Source: Epiperipatus broadwayi
Taxonomy: Eukaryota > Onychophora > Udeonychophora > Euonychophora > Peripatidae
Length of the DNA stretch: 64,000 nucleotides
Assembly: GCA_028023455.1 (NCBI GenBank)
Contig: JAQFVV010000181.1
Coordinates: 1,434,001 to 1,498,000, forward strand
Direction of reading: 5' to 3'
The position numbers and the translations under genes are program-made. The notes under the pieces are model-generated. The model made no database searches and had not been told where the DNA came from. It saw only the letters and a program-made list of their open reading frames with translations. Below are positions 12,510-23,999 of this stretch, in pieces; the stretch's first letter is position 1, and the number at the start of each line of letters is the position of its first letter.

Positions 12510-15500
12510 GTGGCGGCCCAGTAACGTTATATTTGATTGATTTTTGTATAGCATCAATGCTCCAAGCGGCTGTACCAGGATTTCACATGATTACCAGAAT
12601 AATTTACATCACTTAATTGTATATTCAATATAAAATATCTTTATCAATCACAATAAGTTTATTATTCATTATTTCATTTAGATTATATGGCAATACTCAA
12701 ATATATTTACTTATTACAATGCATATGTGGTTAGGATGATCCATAATAACTTGGAAATAACAAGAGAAGAGACTATAGACACTATGTTAATTATAAAACA
12801 ACATTAACAATTTATTATAAAAACAAATGAACAGATTATAAAATTTAAAAATTAACAACAATATATATATATATATAAGTAAATAATTTACACTTCAAAA
12901 TTATTTACTATTATAAGATAGTATCTTTCACATTGAACTTCGTAACTATTCCAATAAATTCTGTAATAATTTCATATTAAAACATATCAATAATTTACAT
13001 AACTTATATGTTATCATATTCTGCATTTTTCAAAGAAATATGAACTATCATTATTTATTTACTTTTAATATTTTATAATAGGATAACATAATTATAACCC
13101 TATAACTTGTTATATCCTCTATGTTTATCGTTAATTATAAAATAAACATATAATTATTTAAATATTAAGTATAATATGGTATTCTGTTATATTATTTATA
13201 ATAATATACATCATATTCAGATTTTATTTCCACCATCACATCTCCTATAATTCCAACATTTATTCTATAATTTGATCTCTAAAAATTTGAATATATAAAA
13301 AACATTCATAAAATCTTTATTTATACACTCTTTTAATATTTTACTTGTTCCATATTTAAATCTTCTTTCATGAAATAAATGATCTTGTCATCACTTGAGA
13401 GTATAGCTATTATTTTTGATCAACTATACAATTCTCTAATACGATGCGGATACCAGTGTGATATTAATGGTTATAAGTTTATAAGTGAGGGATGGACATC
13501 TTATAAAACTATAAGAAATGATGATATCATGGATATGTAACTTAAAGCTACATTTTTCTTGTGTCTATCTTAATTTTTATCTTGGTTTCTCTTTTAAGCT
13601 CTTACAGAATTGTAAAAAAATGCTACTGTCCATGTACCACAAACATATTGACTTACTTTAACTATAATATAATTGATATTAAATACACATCCCTATGAGG
13701 ATTTCCTAATAAACTATTTTCCTGAACCACTAATTGTCTATCAAAACCATCTATATCAATCCTAAAAAAACATTGTAGATAAATACTACACATCTTTTCT
13801 TAAAATAATATCCAAACTTTTTATCTTAACATTTCATACTGTGGGCACCAAGAAGATTAAAATAAAACAATACAACTTATCATAAGTACACTAAGTTAAT
13901 TAATTTTAACTTGTTCAGAGATCAATTAATCATATATTGTATAATCATATGCAAATTATAATAACTATATTCACACCCCTGTAGTTTACCATTACACATA
14001 ATAAATATTATATTTATTTCACTTGAATTTTAGTTTGCATTTTTAAATACCAATATCTTATGCTAAATCCTAGTAAATAAAAGTTATGTTAATCATATAT
14101 TCCAATGATTATTATTGACGAGCCTCTAGTTGATATAAATTCTTGACATTATAGAATCATGATAACAAAACCAAGAAAAATTTTAATTGTTTTTTTATTT
14201 ATATATCAAAATATTCTAAAAATATTTAAGTCGTAAAACTATTAAAATATTAATGAAAATTGTAAATACTAATATTAACTTAAAGACTATGTTATATATT
14301 ACAAATAAAAAAAAGTCTAAAAGAATTATCTTTCATTCCTTGAGCTGAATAGAATATTTCAAAGAAAAAGCTGATGAGCAGTAAGAACAGAGAGATTTTT
14401 TTCTCCTCTTCCCTCCACACTTTTTCACCAATCTTTGCAGCATGAATGAAAAACATTAAAAAAATCCTACGGAAATGTTAATTATCAATAACAAATAAAA
14501 AGTTATTGTAATAAAATTTCATTCTTCTTATATTATTGACAAACCAAATTCCTTCATATTAATAAATCTATATTTATTATTTAATAAGACATTTATCAAA
14601 TTTGAAAAGTTTCAATTCTTTCAGCATTAAAATGTTCACTGCAAAATTATATAATTCTAAAAAGTTTTCCAAATCATTCACATTGAAGATATTAATAATT
14701 CCAATAATGTTGCTAGTAGATTTATAAACTTTTAGAGTTCTCAAAATTATTCACATTTAGCATATTAATAATTTTCATAATACTTGTTAGTAATGTTATA
14801 CAATTCTAGAGTTCTCCTTATCATGATAAAACAATTACAAATTCTTACTTAAGCAAAATGACACTTAATAAATACATTTTTACTAAAAATTAGTCACCAC
14901 TATATTTTACCTCTTAAAACTATTATCACTCTGTTAAAGTCACTCATAAATTTAAAATAGGAAAATGTAAATAGCTTTTCCAAATTAAAGTATTTTTATT
15001 ATTACTGATTGTTAAAGTTTAATAAAAAATATTCCCATATCATTCAGCATAAAAACATGAATATAAATTCCTTATGTATCCTTCACATTGTTCTCTAAGC
15101 AAAACGATATGATATTCAGCAAAGTTTTTTAACTAAATACATTTTATTTTCCAAAATAAATTATTTTCATCCATTACCAGATTCCTAGTTGGCTCATGTA
15201 GTACATCAATGAGGAAAATTTATGTTTCTATTCCATGTTCTAAAACTTTTAAAATGCTTTCCATAGTTTTACAAGTTATTGTTATTAGTTTTTAAAGTCA
15301 AAATAATAAAATTTAACATAAATTTAAAGTTAGATTTAAAAAATAAAAGGAATACAGTTCTATTCCTATCAAGATTTCTTTATTTCACCCCTCTTCACAT
15401 ATGCTCACCTGTATTTATAGAAAAAAATTACCAATACCTGTTTGGTCAATTAATCCCAAACACTTACTAAAATTTATAAATTAATTATTTTTGTTTAGTC

Positions 15501-15585
15501 TTTTAAAATGATTTTACAATAAATATTATTAAATAATATATTTTTAAATTTTATTTTATTACATTTAAATACATCTTTTAATAAA
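12510..15585. other. AT-rich non-coding DNA, no gene recognised
   Basis: This is a long, very AT-rich stretch with TA microsatellites (12855-12875) and no coding or transposon signature that I can support. Frames of about 60 codons here are of the length expected by chance. Confidence 0.6.
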
Positions 15586-15589
15586 AAAA

Positions 15590-15790
15590 GATAATAGATG
15601 GACAATTGAAATTTTAAACTAGATTCCAATAGATTGTAAAAGACCCAGAAAGAGACCACATGTAAGATGGATGGATGAAATAAGAAAGTGTGCAGGGGTA
15701 ATGTGGAGAGGAGAAACTAAAGATAAGAAAAGATGGATTGAACTTGGAGACCTTCATCCTGCAGTGGATTGATAATGATGATGATGATAG
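15590..15790 (+). mobile_element. 3' end of an RTE-like LINE (5'-truncated)
   Basis: The plus-strand translation matches the C-terminal end of the LINE copies at 20.1 and 34.4 kb. It shows RWTIEILN, then KRPRKRPHVRWMDEIRKCAG, MW and RWIELGD, and then stops. This is the conserved tail of RTE-type endonuclease/reverse transcriptase proteins. The copy ends in a short GATGATGATGAT run, a simple-repeat 3' end as is usual for RTE elements. One in-frame stop shows that it is dead. Only about 200 bases survive, consistent with 5' truncation during target-primed reverse transcription. Confidence 0.85.
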
Positions 15791-15799
15791 GACTTGTCC

Positions 15800-17520
15800 A
15801 TTCATTCATTCTAACAATAATAGATAAATAAAATTTACTATATTTCTTCATTGTTGCTATGATAAAAATTGATATTTAAATCCCTTATTTATAATAAATG
15901 ACTTGGTGTTAGCATCATTAACTGGGCTTTGAGAATATTTTTAAAGGAATTTCAAATTCAAATTCACAGCAAGGAAATAGTGAATGCAATGCAACTGAAT
16001 GAGTGGCCAAGACAAGAAAATGGTTGATGCTATGTGGACAAGTGCAGTACATGTAAAACATGATTTATTTATTTTATATTTTATTTGGATGATGGCATTT
16101 CCGTTATCTAACATTAGATATTAAATGTCTTTAGAAAAAATGTTAAACTTTATTTAAACTTTCCAATTATATTCAGCTGTTAACAATTACTTACAGGTTA
16201 GCATATACACAACATCTCGAGCAGTATTACTCTTTTCTTTTTCAGATGACAGTATTAACATGAGAATTAAACATAGACTTTTAGAGTATTGAAAATTGAA
16301 TTTTAAGGTAATGTTCTAAAACAACCAAGTTATTATGGCAAATTTTTCTCAAAACAAGCAATATTTAATGTCAGATGATGAAAATGATCCAACATATAAA
16401 TACAACTAAAATGTCATCTTCACAAACCCTCAGGAAAACAGTGAGTTATTGAATTGATGGATTTTGATAATATGGCTATAGTAATCTTAATATATATATA
16501 TAACTAATCATTATACCACAACATCAAATGAGCTAGTGTTCTATAATAGAAATTTATGATTTGATGCTATATATATATATATATATTAAAGATAAGTCAC
16601 TTTACTCAAGTAAGGAAATGTTTTAGTATCCCATCTTAAATTTAAGCCATGATTAATTGATTTTTCTATAGATTTTTATATTAATAAAAATTTTAAAGTA
16701 AGTCCTAAGATGAATTTTTCTGAAAAGAAAAAAAAGTAATTAAATTAAAAGATGGATGGCTAAAAACATTTTGATGAAGTATTTGTAAAAATGGATTTAA
16801 AAAATATTAAATAAGAAATTAACTATTTTACTTAGTTTTTAGTGATTATTAAAATAAATTTTTATTCTAAATAAATTAATAGATAAGACACTTCATTTGC
16901 TGTAAATATGTTTTTTTAGAAATCATTCTAAGTGAAAAATGAAGAACTTTATTGTAAAGTTCTAAGGCTTTTAAAAATTTCTAGAAACTTACCCTGTACT
17001 TAGCAAAAAATATACTATAAATTTATTCAAGAAAGGTAATTTTTGATATTTAGAGTGGCAAGAATATTATTAAACTAGATAATTGGAAGAGTGACAACAA
17101 AAGTTTTAAAAGTACAATCTGTTTATTATGTGAAAAATAAATTTGAAGATGACAAATAAATTAAGTCTAGTCTAGGGGTTAAAGTTGAAATTCTTTTTTG
17201 ACTGACAAAAGAATGATTTAGATATTCATTGTTACAATGAGCTTTAATAAATTATATTTAGAATAATGGCCATATTTATTAAGATATTTTAAAATCTTAA
17301 AGATAACTTCAATAAAAATTTTAAAACTCTGTACTTAAATAAGTTTGAAATAAAATTGTGTATTTAGCTTAATAAGAAATTATAATTGAAGGTATCAATA
17401 TTATTCAAAATTATTATAATAACATTATTAAAAAGATTGGTGAAGATCAGTCTGAAGATAAACTGTTTAAAAACCACATAAGTATGTTGGTTAAAAATAT
17501 GACTCTAGAAAGAGTAAGCC
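15800..17520. other. AT-rich non-coding DNA, no gene recognised
   Basis: I see no coding sequence. TA microsatellites occur at 16488-16502 and 16569-16586. Nothing else can be supported. Confidence 0.55.
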
Positions 17521-17522
17521 TA

Positions 17523-18265
17523 AGTCATTGTTCACTCAACTGGCAGAGTGTCAAACCAGATCAATTCCAGTTCTAGCACTTTTGGCACTCAAACTTCTTA
17601 TGAACTCTTGAGCAATAAAGTCTTTTGATTATATTTGTTCTGCATGGATAAGCGCACTGTTAATGTCAGACTAGAGCAGAAGGTTCTCAGATGGATTCCC
17701 ATTCCGACACTTCTAGCATTTGAATTCTTATAAACTTCCAGACAATAAATCCATTTTATTCTTAAATATTTGCAAATATTTATTAATAAACATTTCTTAT
17801 GGACACTAAAGCATGGATTTATTAAAAATCTTGAAAAAAATGTTGTAAATAAATAATTTAATTGTAAGCTAAAATACAGCATTTGGCCAATTATTATGAA
17901 TACACCATAATTTTTGGAAAAAGAAATGTTTAACTTCATATCTGTTTTTGATTACATTAAGTATATTGAATTTCAGATCTACGTCGATAAAAGTTAAAAT
18001 CAAGTCTATCCTAATTTAGAATACTTACATAAATATAATACTGATGTAATTTCTAATTTCAATTTTGGATAGACTTATAAAATCTAATCTTATGCAAATG
18101 ATTAGAGCTTATTTATTTCAGATGATAATCCTTGGTGCTCCCTACATAGTTTGATGCAGAGAAAATATGGCAAACTCTAGAGTTCAAGATCGACTGATCA
18201 TGGCCCAACCTGCCATTTCCAGTTGCTCTAACTTCTTGTGGACTTTGAAACACTAAATCATTTAA
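17523..18265 (+). repeat. Degenerate tRNA-like SINE relatives (three similar segments)
   Basis: Around 17523-17590 a tRNA-like arrangement is visible: CTCAACTGGCAGAGTG (A-box-like), then GATCAATTCCAGTTCTAGCAC (B-box-like), followed by a tail with AACTTCTTATGAACTC and CAATAAA. Similar tails recur at about 17694-17750 (TTCTAGCATTTGAATTCTTATAAACTT) and about 18225-18262 (GCTCTAACTTCTTGTGGACTTTGAAACACTAAAT). The A-to-B spacing in the first segment is shorter than in a normal tRNA, suggesting an internal deletion. The copies are old and the call is tentative. Confidence 0.4.
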
Positions 18266-18348
18266 TAATCTTTCCTACTGACTCATAGAAAAAAAAATGA
18301 AAAAAGCTTTATCCCATGAATAAGTGACAATATTTCTAATTCAAATAC

Positions 18349-18979
18349 TTTGAAAGTATATAGATGGAGATGTGATAAGTATAAACAATCTAGCAGAAGA
18401 AAAATATCTTACACTAAAGAACTATTTCTATTATATATTGTGAAGTACACATACATACAAATGATGTATTTTGCAGGTGATATAATAGTTATTATTGCAA
18501 ATACTGCTTTAAAGCTTCAGGAAATGTTGCAAAAGTTATCAGATGAAAGTGGAAACTAGAATTAAAAGAAAATGTTAAAAAGACTAAAATAATGTTCAAG
18601 GAATTTTCTCAAAAAAAAATAAAGATTGATAATGATGAGTTGGAAGAAGTTAACAACTACAAATACCTTGATCAGATTATTACTACAGATAGAAATATAA
18701 TGGATGAAATTAATCACTTTGTTGGAGTACTTTTGGTAGAAATAATATAATATTAAAAAGAAATATACCTATGTGTTTGAGAAGGAAGGTTTTTAATAAA
18801 TGTGTGTTATCAGTGCCTACTTATAGATCTGAGACTTGGACACTTAACGCTCCATATCACTCAATAAAATAGGAAGATATGTATGTTAGAAGTAACAAAA
18901 AGAGACTGAAAAGAAATACATGGGTGAGAGAACAAACAAGTGTTATATATATCACTGAAAGAATTAAGAAACTGAAGTG
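18349..18979 (+). mobile_element. RTE-like LINE reverse transcriptase remnant, left part of a split copy
   Basis: The plus-strand reading follows the same order as the 33-34.6 kb LINE. A degenerate catalytic box MYFAGD replaces FADD, so one catalytic aspartate is lost. It is followed by IANTALKLQEMLQKLSDES, then in shifted frames VKKTKIMFKEF, DELEEVNNYKYLDQII, MDEINH and IPMCLRRKVFNKC, then SETWTLN and REQTS. There are several frameshifts and stops. A foreign segment of about 66 bases separates a VNGD-like string at about 18355 from the catalytic box. The copy breaks off at 18979 and resumes at 20103 after an inserted repeat block. Confidence 0.85.
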
Positions 18980-20102
18980 AAGTTAATGAGTGATGCTAAT
19001 TGCTCTAAAAAGCTTTACTGATAAATGCCATAAAAGCATTTAAAAACCTTTATTTATAAACCATCCCCAATTCTCAGACCACTGGTTTCATGCTTTGGCA
19101 CTCCTCAGTGAGGTGTTAGAATAGTTTCAAACCCTAAATCTAAAAATACCAACTCAAAGCCAGTATTTATCTAAAAGTTAATTATTATTATTTTTTTTCA
19201 TATGTCATAGCATTGGCCGGGACGCGAACCCACAACCGTCTGCAACCAACTACCCGCCTGCACGGCGGCTGCGATACCTCTCGGCTAACAATGCAAGACT
19301 AAAAGTTAATTATTGAGTAGAATATTTAAAAAAATTTCAGTTATCTATACGTCTTCAAACCCAGCTATCCAACTTAAATAGCTATATGGGGCTGAGAGAT
19401 CTTCAGCCAAACCATGTATTAATAGTCTTAGCAATATAAAGACCTAAAAGCAAAAACTATAAATAGTCAATAAAAAAGTCATATTATTACATGACCCAAT
19501 TTTTTAAACTTGTAAATAATAATAATGAGTGGTGCTAATTGCTCTAACAAGCTTTACTGATAAATGCCACAAAAGAAAGCACTTAAAAATCTCTATCTAG
19601 AAACCACTCCCAATCCTCAGACCACTGGTTCCATGCTTTGGCACTCCTCAGTAAGGCACTAGGGTAGTTTCACACACTAGATATAAAAATACCAACTCAA
19701 AAACAACATTTATCTAAAATTTAACTATTAAGTAGAAAATCTGAAATTTTCAGATACCTATATGTCTTCAAATCCAGTTATCCAACCTAAATAGCTAAAT
19801 GTGGCTGAGAGGTCTTCAGCCAAACCATACATTAATAGCCTTAGCAATACAACATCGCTTACAACCTAAAATCAAAAACTATAAATAGTCAATAAAAGTC
19901 ATATATTACATGATCCAATTTTTTAAGCAGGTCTGAAACTACCCTAGCACCTCACTGAGGAGGGCCAAACCATGAAACCCAGTGGTCTGAAGATTAAGGA
20001 TGGTTAGATAAATTTTATGACATTTATCAGCACATTCATCATTACTATTTACAAGTTTAAAAAATTGGGTCATATGATATATAACTTTCTTTTTTTTTTT
20101 AT
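18980..20102. mobile_element. Tandem-plus-inverted repeat block inserted in the LINE
   Basis: This block of 1.12 kb interrupts the LINE and is bordered by a repeat of TGAAGTG (18973-18979 and 20103-20109), a likely target duplication. It consists of a forward unit (about 18983-19500, containing a SINE), a second forward unit (about 19517-19920) and a partial inverted unit (about 19922-20090). Each unit carries GCTAATTGCTCTAA.AAGCTT, TGATAAATGCC, CTCAGACCACTGG, GGCACTCCTCAGT.AGG and an end with TAAAAGTCATAT and ACATGA.CCAATTTTTTAA. The 31.7-32.9 kb block is a diverged relative with the same layout. I see no transposase. Confidence 0.8.
19171..19314 (-). mobile_element. tRNA-derived SINE with 16 bp target duplication
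   Basis: The SINE body (19187-19298) lies on the minus strand. It has an A-box TAGCCGAGAGG, a B-box GGTTCGCGTCC and a short A-rich tail seen as a T-run at 19190-19198. CTAAAAGTTAATTATT is present on both sides (19171-19186 and 19299-19314), a textbook retroposition target duplication. The body has no extra 3' domain beyond the tRNA-like part. It sits in the first unit of the surrounding repeat block and is therefore younger than it. Confidence 0.92.
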
Positions 20103-20379
20103 TGAAGTGGGAATTGTCTGGACACATTGTTAGAAGAGATGATAAAAGATGGACACTTGAAATCTTAAACCAGATTCCAAAAGATTGTAAAAGACCTAGA
20201 AAGAGACCACTTGTGAGATAGATGAACAAAATAAAAAAGTGTGCTGGTCTGATGCGAAGAAAGTGTGCTGGTCTGATAAGAAGAAGAGAGTCTAGAAATC
20301 GGAGAATATAGATTAAACATTGACAAGAGCTTTATCTCACATTGGATTGATAATGGTTGAAAATAAAGATGATGATGAC
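20103..20379 (+). mobile_element. RTE-like LINE, right part of the split copy
   Basis: The reading resumes from the 18349-18979 copy: GIVWTHC-like then RRDDKRWTLEILNQIPKDC, KRPRKRPLVR and a stop, and NKIKKCAG. A small internal duplication of GAAAGTGTGCTGGTCTGAT is visible at about 20237-20279. The end carries a GATGATGATGA run, as in the other copies. Joining the two parts across the inserted block restores the order seen in the 34.4 kb copy. Stops and frameshifts make it non-functional. Confidence 0.85.
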
Positions 20380-20409
20380 ACGTACACACATTGAGATTTT
20401 ATTTTGCTT

Positions 20410-21027
20410 CTAGACTGTATAATCAAAAAGCTTTTTTAAAAGATTAATTACCAGTAATAAACAAAAGATTCTAGGAATGACCTAAGAATGTTTATCGTAC
20501 GAAATTATAATTAGTGAATTATAATGAAAATCTCAGAATTCAAAAAAATAATTCCTACTATGCCAATTAGAGTAATTTTATTAATGCTGACAAAAATAAT
20601 TATCAAAAAAATACTTTTCAAGATCAACTCTTTAAAATAAAAAAAGAAATCGCATTAAAAGCTTTCTCCTAAACATAAACAAAAAACTACTAAAATATCA
20701 TCAGAAATTATTAATATACTACATATGCAAATGATACTAAAAAAAAATTAATGGCTTTTTGAAAAATAAAAAATTAAATCCATTTAAAAAAATGATAATA
20801 AAAATAACATTAATCTTAAGGGACACCAAATTGCTATTCTAATGAGCCCTTGCGATCAATATAAAATAATAAAAAACAAACGTTTTAAATAAAAATGATA
20901 AAAGAGGAGACAATATTGTCTAAAATATATAGAACCTGACGTACTATTGGATCTTCAAGCTAATTAATTTGATTTTTAAATCTTGGATTGTTTGAAAAAA
21001 ATCCAGATTAATTTGAATAGTATAAAG
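20410..21027. other. AT-rich non-coding DNA, no gene recognised
   Basis: The stretch is A-rich with short frames only. No repeat family shared with the rest of the window was recognised. Confidence 0.5.
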
Positions 21028-21060
21028 CAGGGATGGCCAACTCTGCACCCGCGATTGATT
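21028..21060 (+). repeat. Possible hAT terminal sequence
   Basis: CAGGGATGGCCAAC at 21028 resembles hAT-type terminal inverted repeats. It lies about 390 bases 5' of a hAT BED-finger remnant in the same orientation, so it may be the left end of that element. I could not find a matching right end. Confidence 0.4.
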
Positions 21061-21415
21061 TTCTAAGCACGTGATACGATTATCTAAAGAGTGCATTTTA
21101 AACAAGTTCTCAACCTTTTTTTTAATGTGTAAAAATAATTAAAAAACAAATAATTTTGTAATAATAATGTTACTATAACTGTACAATCAAGTACTGTTTT
21201 TGTCTTAACTAGTTCTCTTTTTCGGATGTCTCTTTCTTATTATCGTACTGTATGTCTAATGAGAATTTATTGTCTTGCAAATCGGTTGAGATTAACGATT
21301 TGAATTGCATACATCATCTGCCGAAATGTTGTTTCTATTATTTCATGAATTTATGATTATTTTTTGATAAAAATTATTTGTTTATAACATTTAAAAAAAA
21401 AAGAACCCCACTAAC

Positions 21416-21588
21416 ATGTGTGAGGCAGGATCAAGTAAACAGCCTTCTTTTTATAATTTCTAAGAAGAAAGGCCAGAAGAATATTGTTTTGTGGAAATAA
21501 AAAAAATTGCCATATGTTTCAGCGCAATCCCAACGTAACAATTAAAAAATATAATATTGAAAGGCATATTAAAAAGTCATCTAAATAG
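21416..21588 (+). pseudogene. hAT transposase N-terminus (BED-type zinc finger) remnant
   Basis: From an ATG at 21416 the plus strand reads MCEAGSSKQPSFYNF and then a stop. A shifted frame reads EERPEEYCFVEIKKIAICFS, and a second shifted frame reads NVTIKKYNIERHIKK. This order (aromatic/Val-Glu strand, Cys pair, then KKYNIERH with a downstream His position) is the BED zinc finger found at the N-terminus of many hAT transposases, in particular those related to ZBED and GTF2IRD2-like proteins. The second Cys of the expected pair is lost, and there are at least two frame breaks. No RNase H-like core was found downstream, so only the DNA-binding end survives. Confidence 0.7.
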
Positions 21589-21974
21589 TCTCAACTTTCT
21601 CATTATAATATACTTACTAAAAGATAATAGTTTATGTAATTATATTACAATACCAGAAATAAACTATTATTATACTATTTTAATAAACTTATTATTATTA
21701 AATAAATAATTTTTTAGAATTATATGTATTATAATAGTTATTAAATTACATTGTAACAGTTCATTTTAATTACATTTATATTATTTTATCCTATTGGTTT
21801 CTGAAATCTCTCCAATGAAATCTGGCATTAGACTCCTGGTTCCGAATCTCACAGAATCATTTTTTCAAGTTAAAAAATAAGTGGATAAATTTTTAATTTT
21901 ATTAGAAATATTTACTATCAGCCAATGTGAATTATGGAAAGATAGTGAAATTAACATTATGTCAAATGTAAATA

Positions 21975-22096
21975 AATCTGTTTTTTTTTTTTTTTGTTTT
22001 CATGTGTCATAGCATCGGCCGGGAAGCGAACCCGCTAACCCGGGACAACTGCTTGTAAGGCAGCTGTGCTGACCTATCGATCACCAATCTGTTTTT
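21975..22096 (-). mobile_element. tRNA-derived SINE with about 11 bp target duplication
   Basis: The body is about 21986-22085 on the minus strand, with a tail seen as a long T-run at the left. The B-box is GGTTCGCTTCC and the A-box is degenerate (TGATCGATAGG). The anticodon-like loop CTTACAA in a GCTGC/GCAG stem would read UAC, suggesting a Val-type tRNA ancestor (inference). AATCTGTTTTT borders it on both sides. It is closely related to the 23.2 kb copy and more distantly to the 19.2 kb copy. Confidence 0.9.
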
Positions 22097-22389
22097 AATA
22101 ATTATATTCGTGATTGTCATGAGTCCAAGAACTGATGTATTAATTTTAATAAACTAATGTCTTACAATTGTCTATTAATTAATATTTTTGATATAAAAAT
22201 TTTTTTTAGCAAAAACCTATTGTGATGAAAAAAGAAATAAGAAAAAATCATTTTTATTGTATAAAAATAGAACAATTGAAGAGAGATTCAATAAGGAAAA
22301 TGTAAGAGTAAATAACAATTATAGCTTTAAAAAAATAACACCAAAGAAATGAATTTGATTGATAGACATTTGCTTTAAAAATAATTGTA

Positions 22390-23460
22390 TCTCTTTGGAC
22401 TCCTACAATGATGTTTCAGTATGTGCAAAAATGTGATAACAAAAAATGGTAATTTTCAAGAAACAATTGATTCAGCATGAGAAACTGACTCATATAATTC
22501 TTTCATGACTAGAGAGGCAATTTTGTTGCTCTTATCTATTTTAAGGTTTCTAATTTTCTTAACAAATTCATAAGTTGATTTTATTGTATATGGTCCAAAA
22601 TTCAGATTTTCTAAAAGTGAGGACACAATGATTTTTGCTGTATTATAAAAATAAGAGCCACCAAAGTTATAAGCCTAAGAGGGAATTTCTCTTTGTGAAG
22701 CTTTATATTGGTGAAGATTCTAAGAATAATGGCAGCTGACAACAAATTTTGTAATATTCTGAGTTTGTAAAGGCTTTACCTCAGTATTTACTTAGTATGG
22801 ATAAAATAAATTTATCTTTATATTTTGATTTATAACTCTTTGTTTTGCTAGCTAATTTTTTCATCAAACACTTCCCTTTTTAACATTATTATTACTAGCC
22901 AACTGCTCTTGTCCTCTTTCAAGAAAACCAGGTCTGTCTCATTAATATATTTCCAAATGCTATTTATGTGACGTATCCAGTAGTTTTTTTCTTTGATGAT
23001 GTATGACTTTTTCTTTCTCTGGGTCATTTATATCTGCTACATGTCCAGCTTTTCCATTCTCCCAGCACAAATCTGGAACCCAATTTAATATTTTTCCTAT
23101 CACCGCAATTTAATATTATTCCTATCACTTCTGGAATTTCGTAAATCGATAAGTTTACCAAGTTTTTTTTCACTCTCCATTATGTTTAACTTGTAGTTCT
23201 TGTGTCATAGCATCGGCCGGGAAGCAAAAACACTAATCTGGGACAACTGCTTGTAAGGCAGCTGTGCTGATCTCTCGACCACCAACTCTTGACTTGTAGT
23301 TCTATTTTTTGGCTAAGAATTACAACTTTTTCAAATATTTGCTTTTTAACTTGAATGCAATATGGCTGCATTTTCTGTCGATATTTTCAGGTGTGTATAT
23401 TTCAAAGCCATGCAATTTCTCTTTTTATCAGTTTTAATAATTCTATTAAGGCTTTTAATT
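22390..23460 (-). pseudogene. Coding-like remnant on the minus strand, unidentified
   Basis: Minus-strand reading gives scattered coding-like segments in different frames, for example ILNWVPDLCWENGKAGHV followed by ADINDPEKEK in one open stretch near 22955-23095, and KYINETDLVFLKEDKSSWL near 22890-22950. Many stops and shifts separate them. A SINE is inserted at 23.2 kb. I cannot assign it to a family. It may be an old transposon or retropseudogene. Confidence 0.3.
23189..23303 (-). mobile_element. tRNA-derived SINE with 12 bp target duplication
   Basis: The body spans about 23201-23291 with an A-box TGGTCGAGAGA and a mutated B-box (an A-run replaces the GGTTCG core). ACTTGTAGTTCT occurs on both sides (23189-23200 and 23292-23303). 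The copy has essentially no poly(A) tail. It shares the CTTACAA loop and flanking stem with the 22.0 kb copy, so the two are one subfamily. Confidence 0.9.
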
Positions 23461-23667
23461 AATAATTAAAAAAAAAACCTGTATGTTTTTCAATTATCTT
23501 CTCTCACTGGTAAATAGATCTGTATATGTTAATATAACAATTGGATAAACCTTAACTCAATTGAAGGCATTTCCTAAAAAAAATGTTCTTTTGTTTTTAG
23601 TTATTTCTATGCAAATTTTCAGTATAGCTTTATAATGTCCATTCTGTTCCATTAATATATCAACTTA

Positions 23668-23846
23668 AAATATGTAATTCTAAAAATACTTTTACTTTTT
23701 TGTCTGAATTAATTGTAATAAATTAATAAATGTTTGACCATTTAAAAACAGAAACTGTTTTAATTGTTTTAAATGGTCAAACATTTATTAATTTATTAGA
23801 ATCAATGCAGAAAAGAAGTAAAAGTATTTATTGAATTACATATTAT
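23668..23846. repeat. Large hairpin with arms of about 80 bp
   Basis: The left arm (about 23668-23750) and right arm (about 23755-23846) are inverted copies. An inner stretch of about 30 bases (TAATAAATGTTTGACCATTT and its complement) is perfect, and the outer parts share TATGTAATTC and ATACTTTTACTT with small indels. It looks like a palindromic foldback or MITE remnant. No target duplication was identified. Confidence 0.8.
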
Positions 23847-23847
23847 C

Positions 23848-23995
23848 TTTCTGTAAAACTTAATAATGAAATTATTATCACATATTTCTTTTAATATTAT
23901 TATCTGTCTATAAAACTTAATGTTGAAATTGTAATTGCTTATCCCTTTTTATATTAGCCTGTCTGTAAAAATGTTGAAATTGTAATCACTTGGTT
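23848..23995. repeat. Short tandem repeat next to the hairpin
   Basis: Three diverged units of about 50-60 bp start TCTGTAAAACTTAAT, TCTATAAAACTTAAT and TCTGTAAAA, each followed by a variant of GTTGAAATTGTAAT. They directly adjoin the hairpin, repeating the tandem-plus-palindrome pairing seen elsewhere in the window. Confidence 0.6.
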
Positions 23996-23999
23996 CCAA

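Noticed and set aside
15614-15805. Minus-strand frame over the LINE 3' end (and similar ones at 20165-20389 and 34410-34670)
   Set aside because: These are antisense shadows of the conserved LINE C-terminal coding region.
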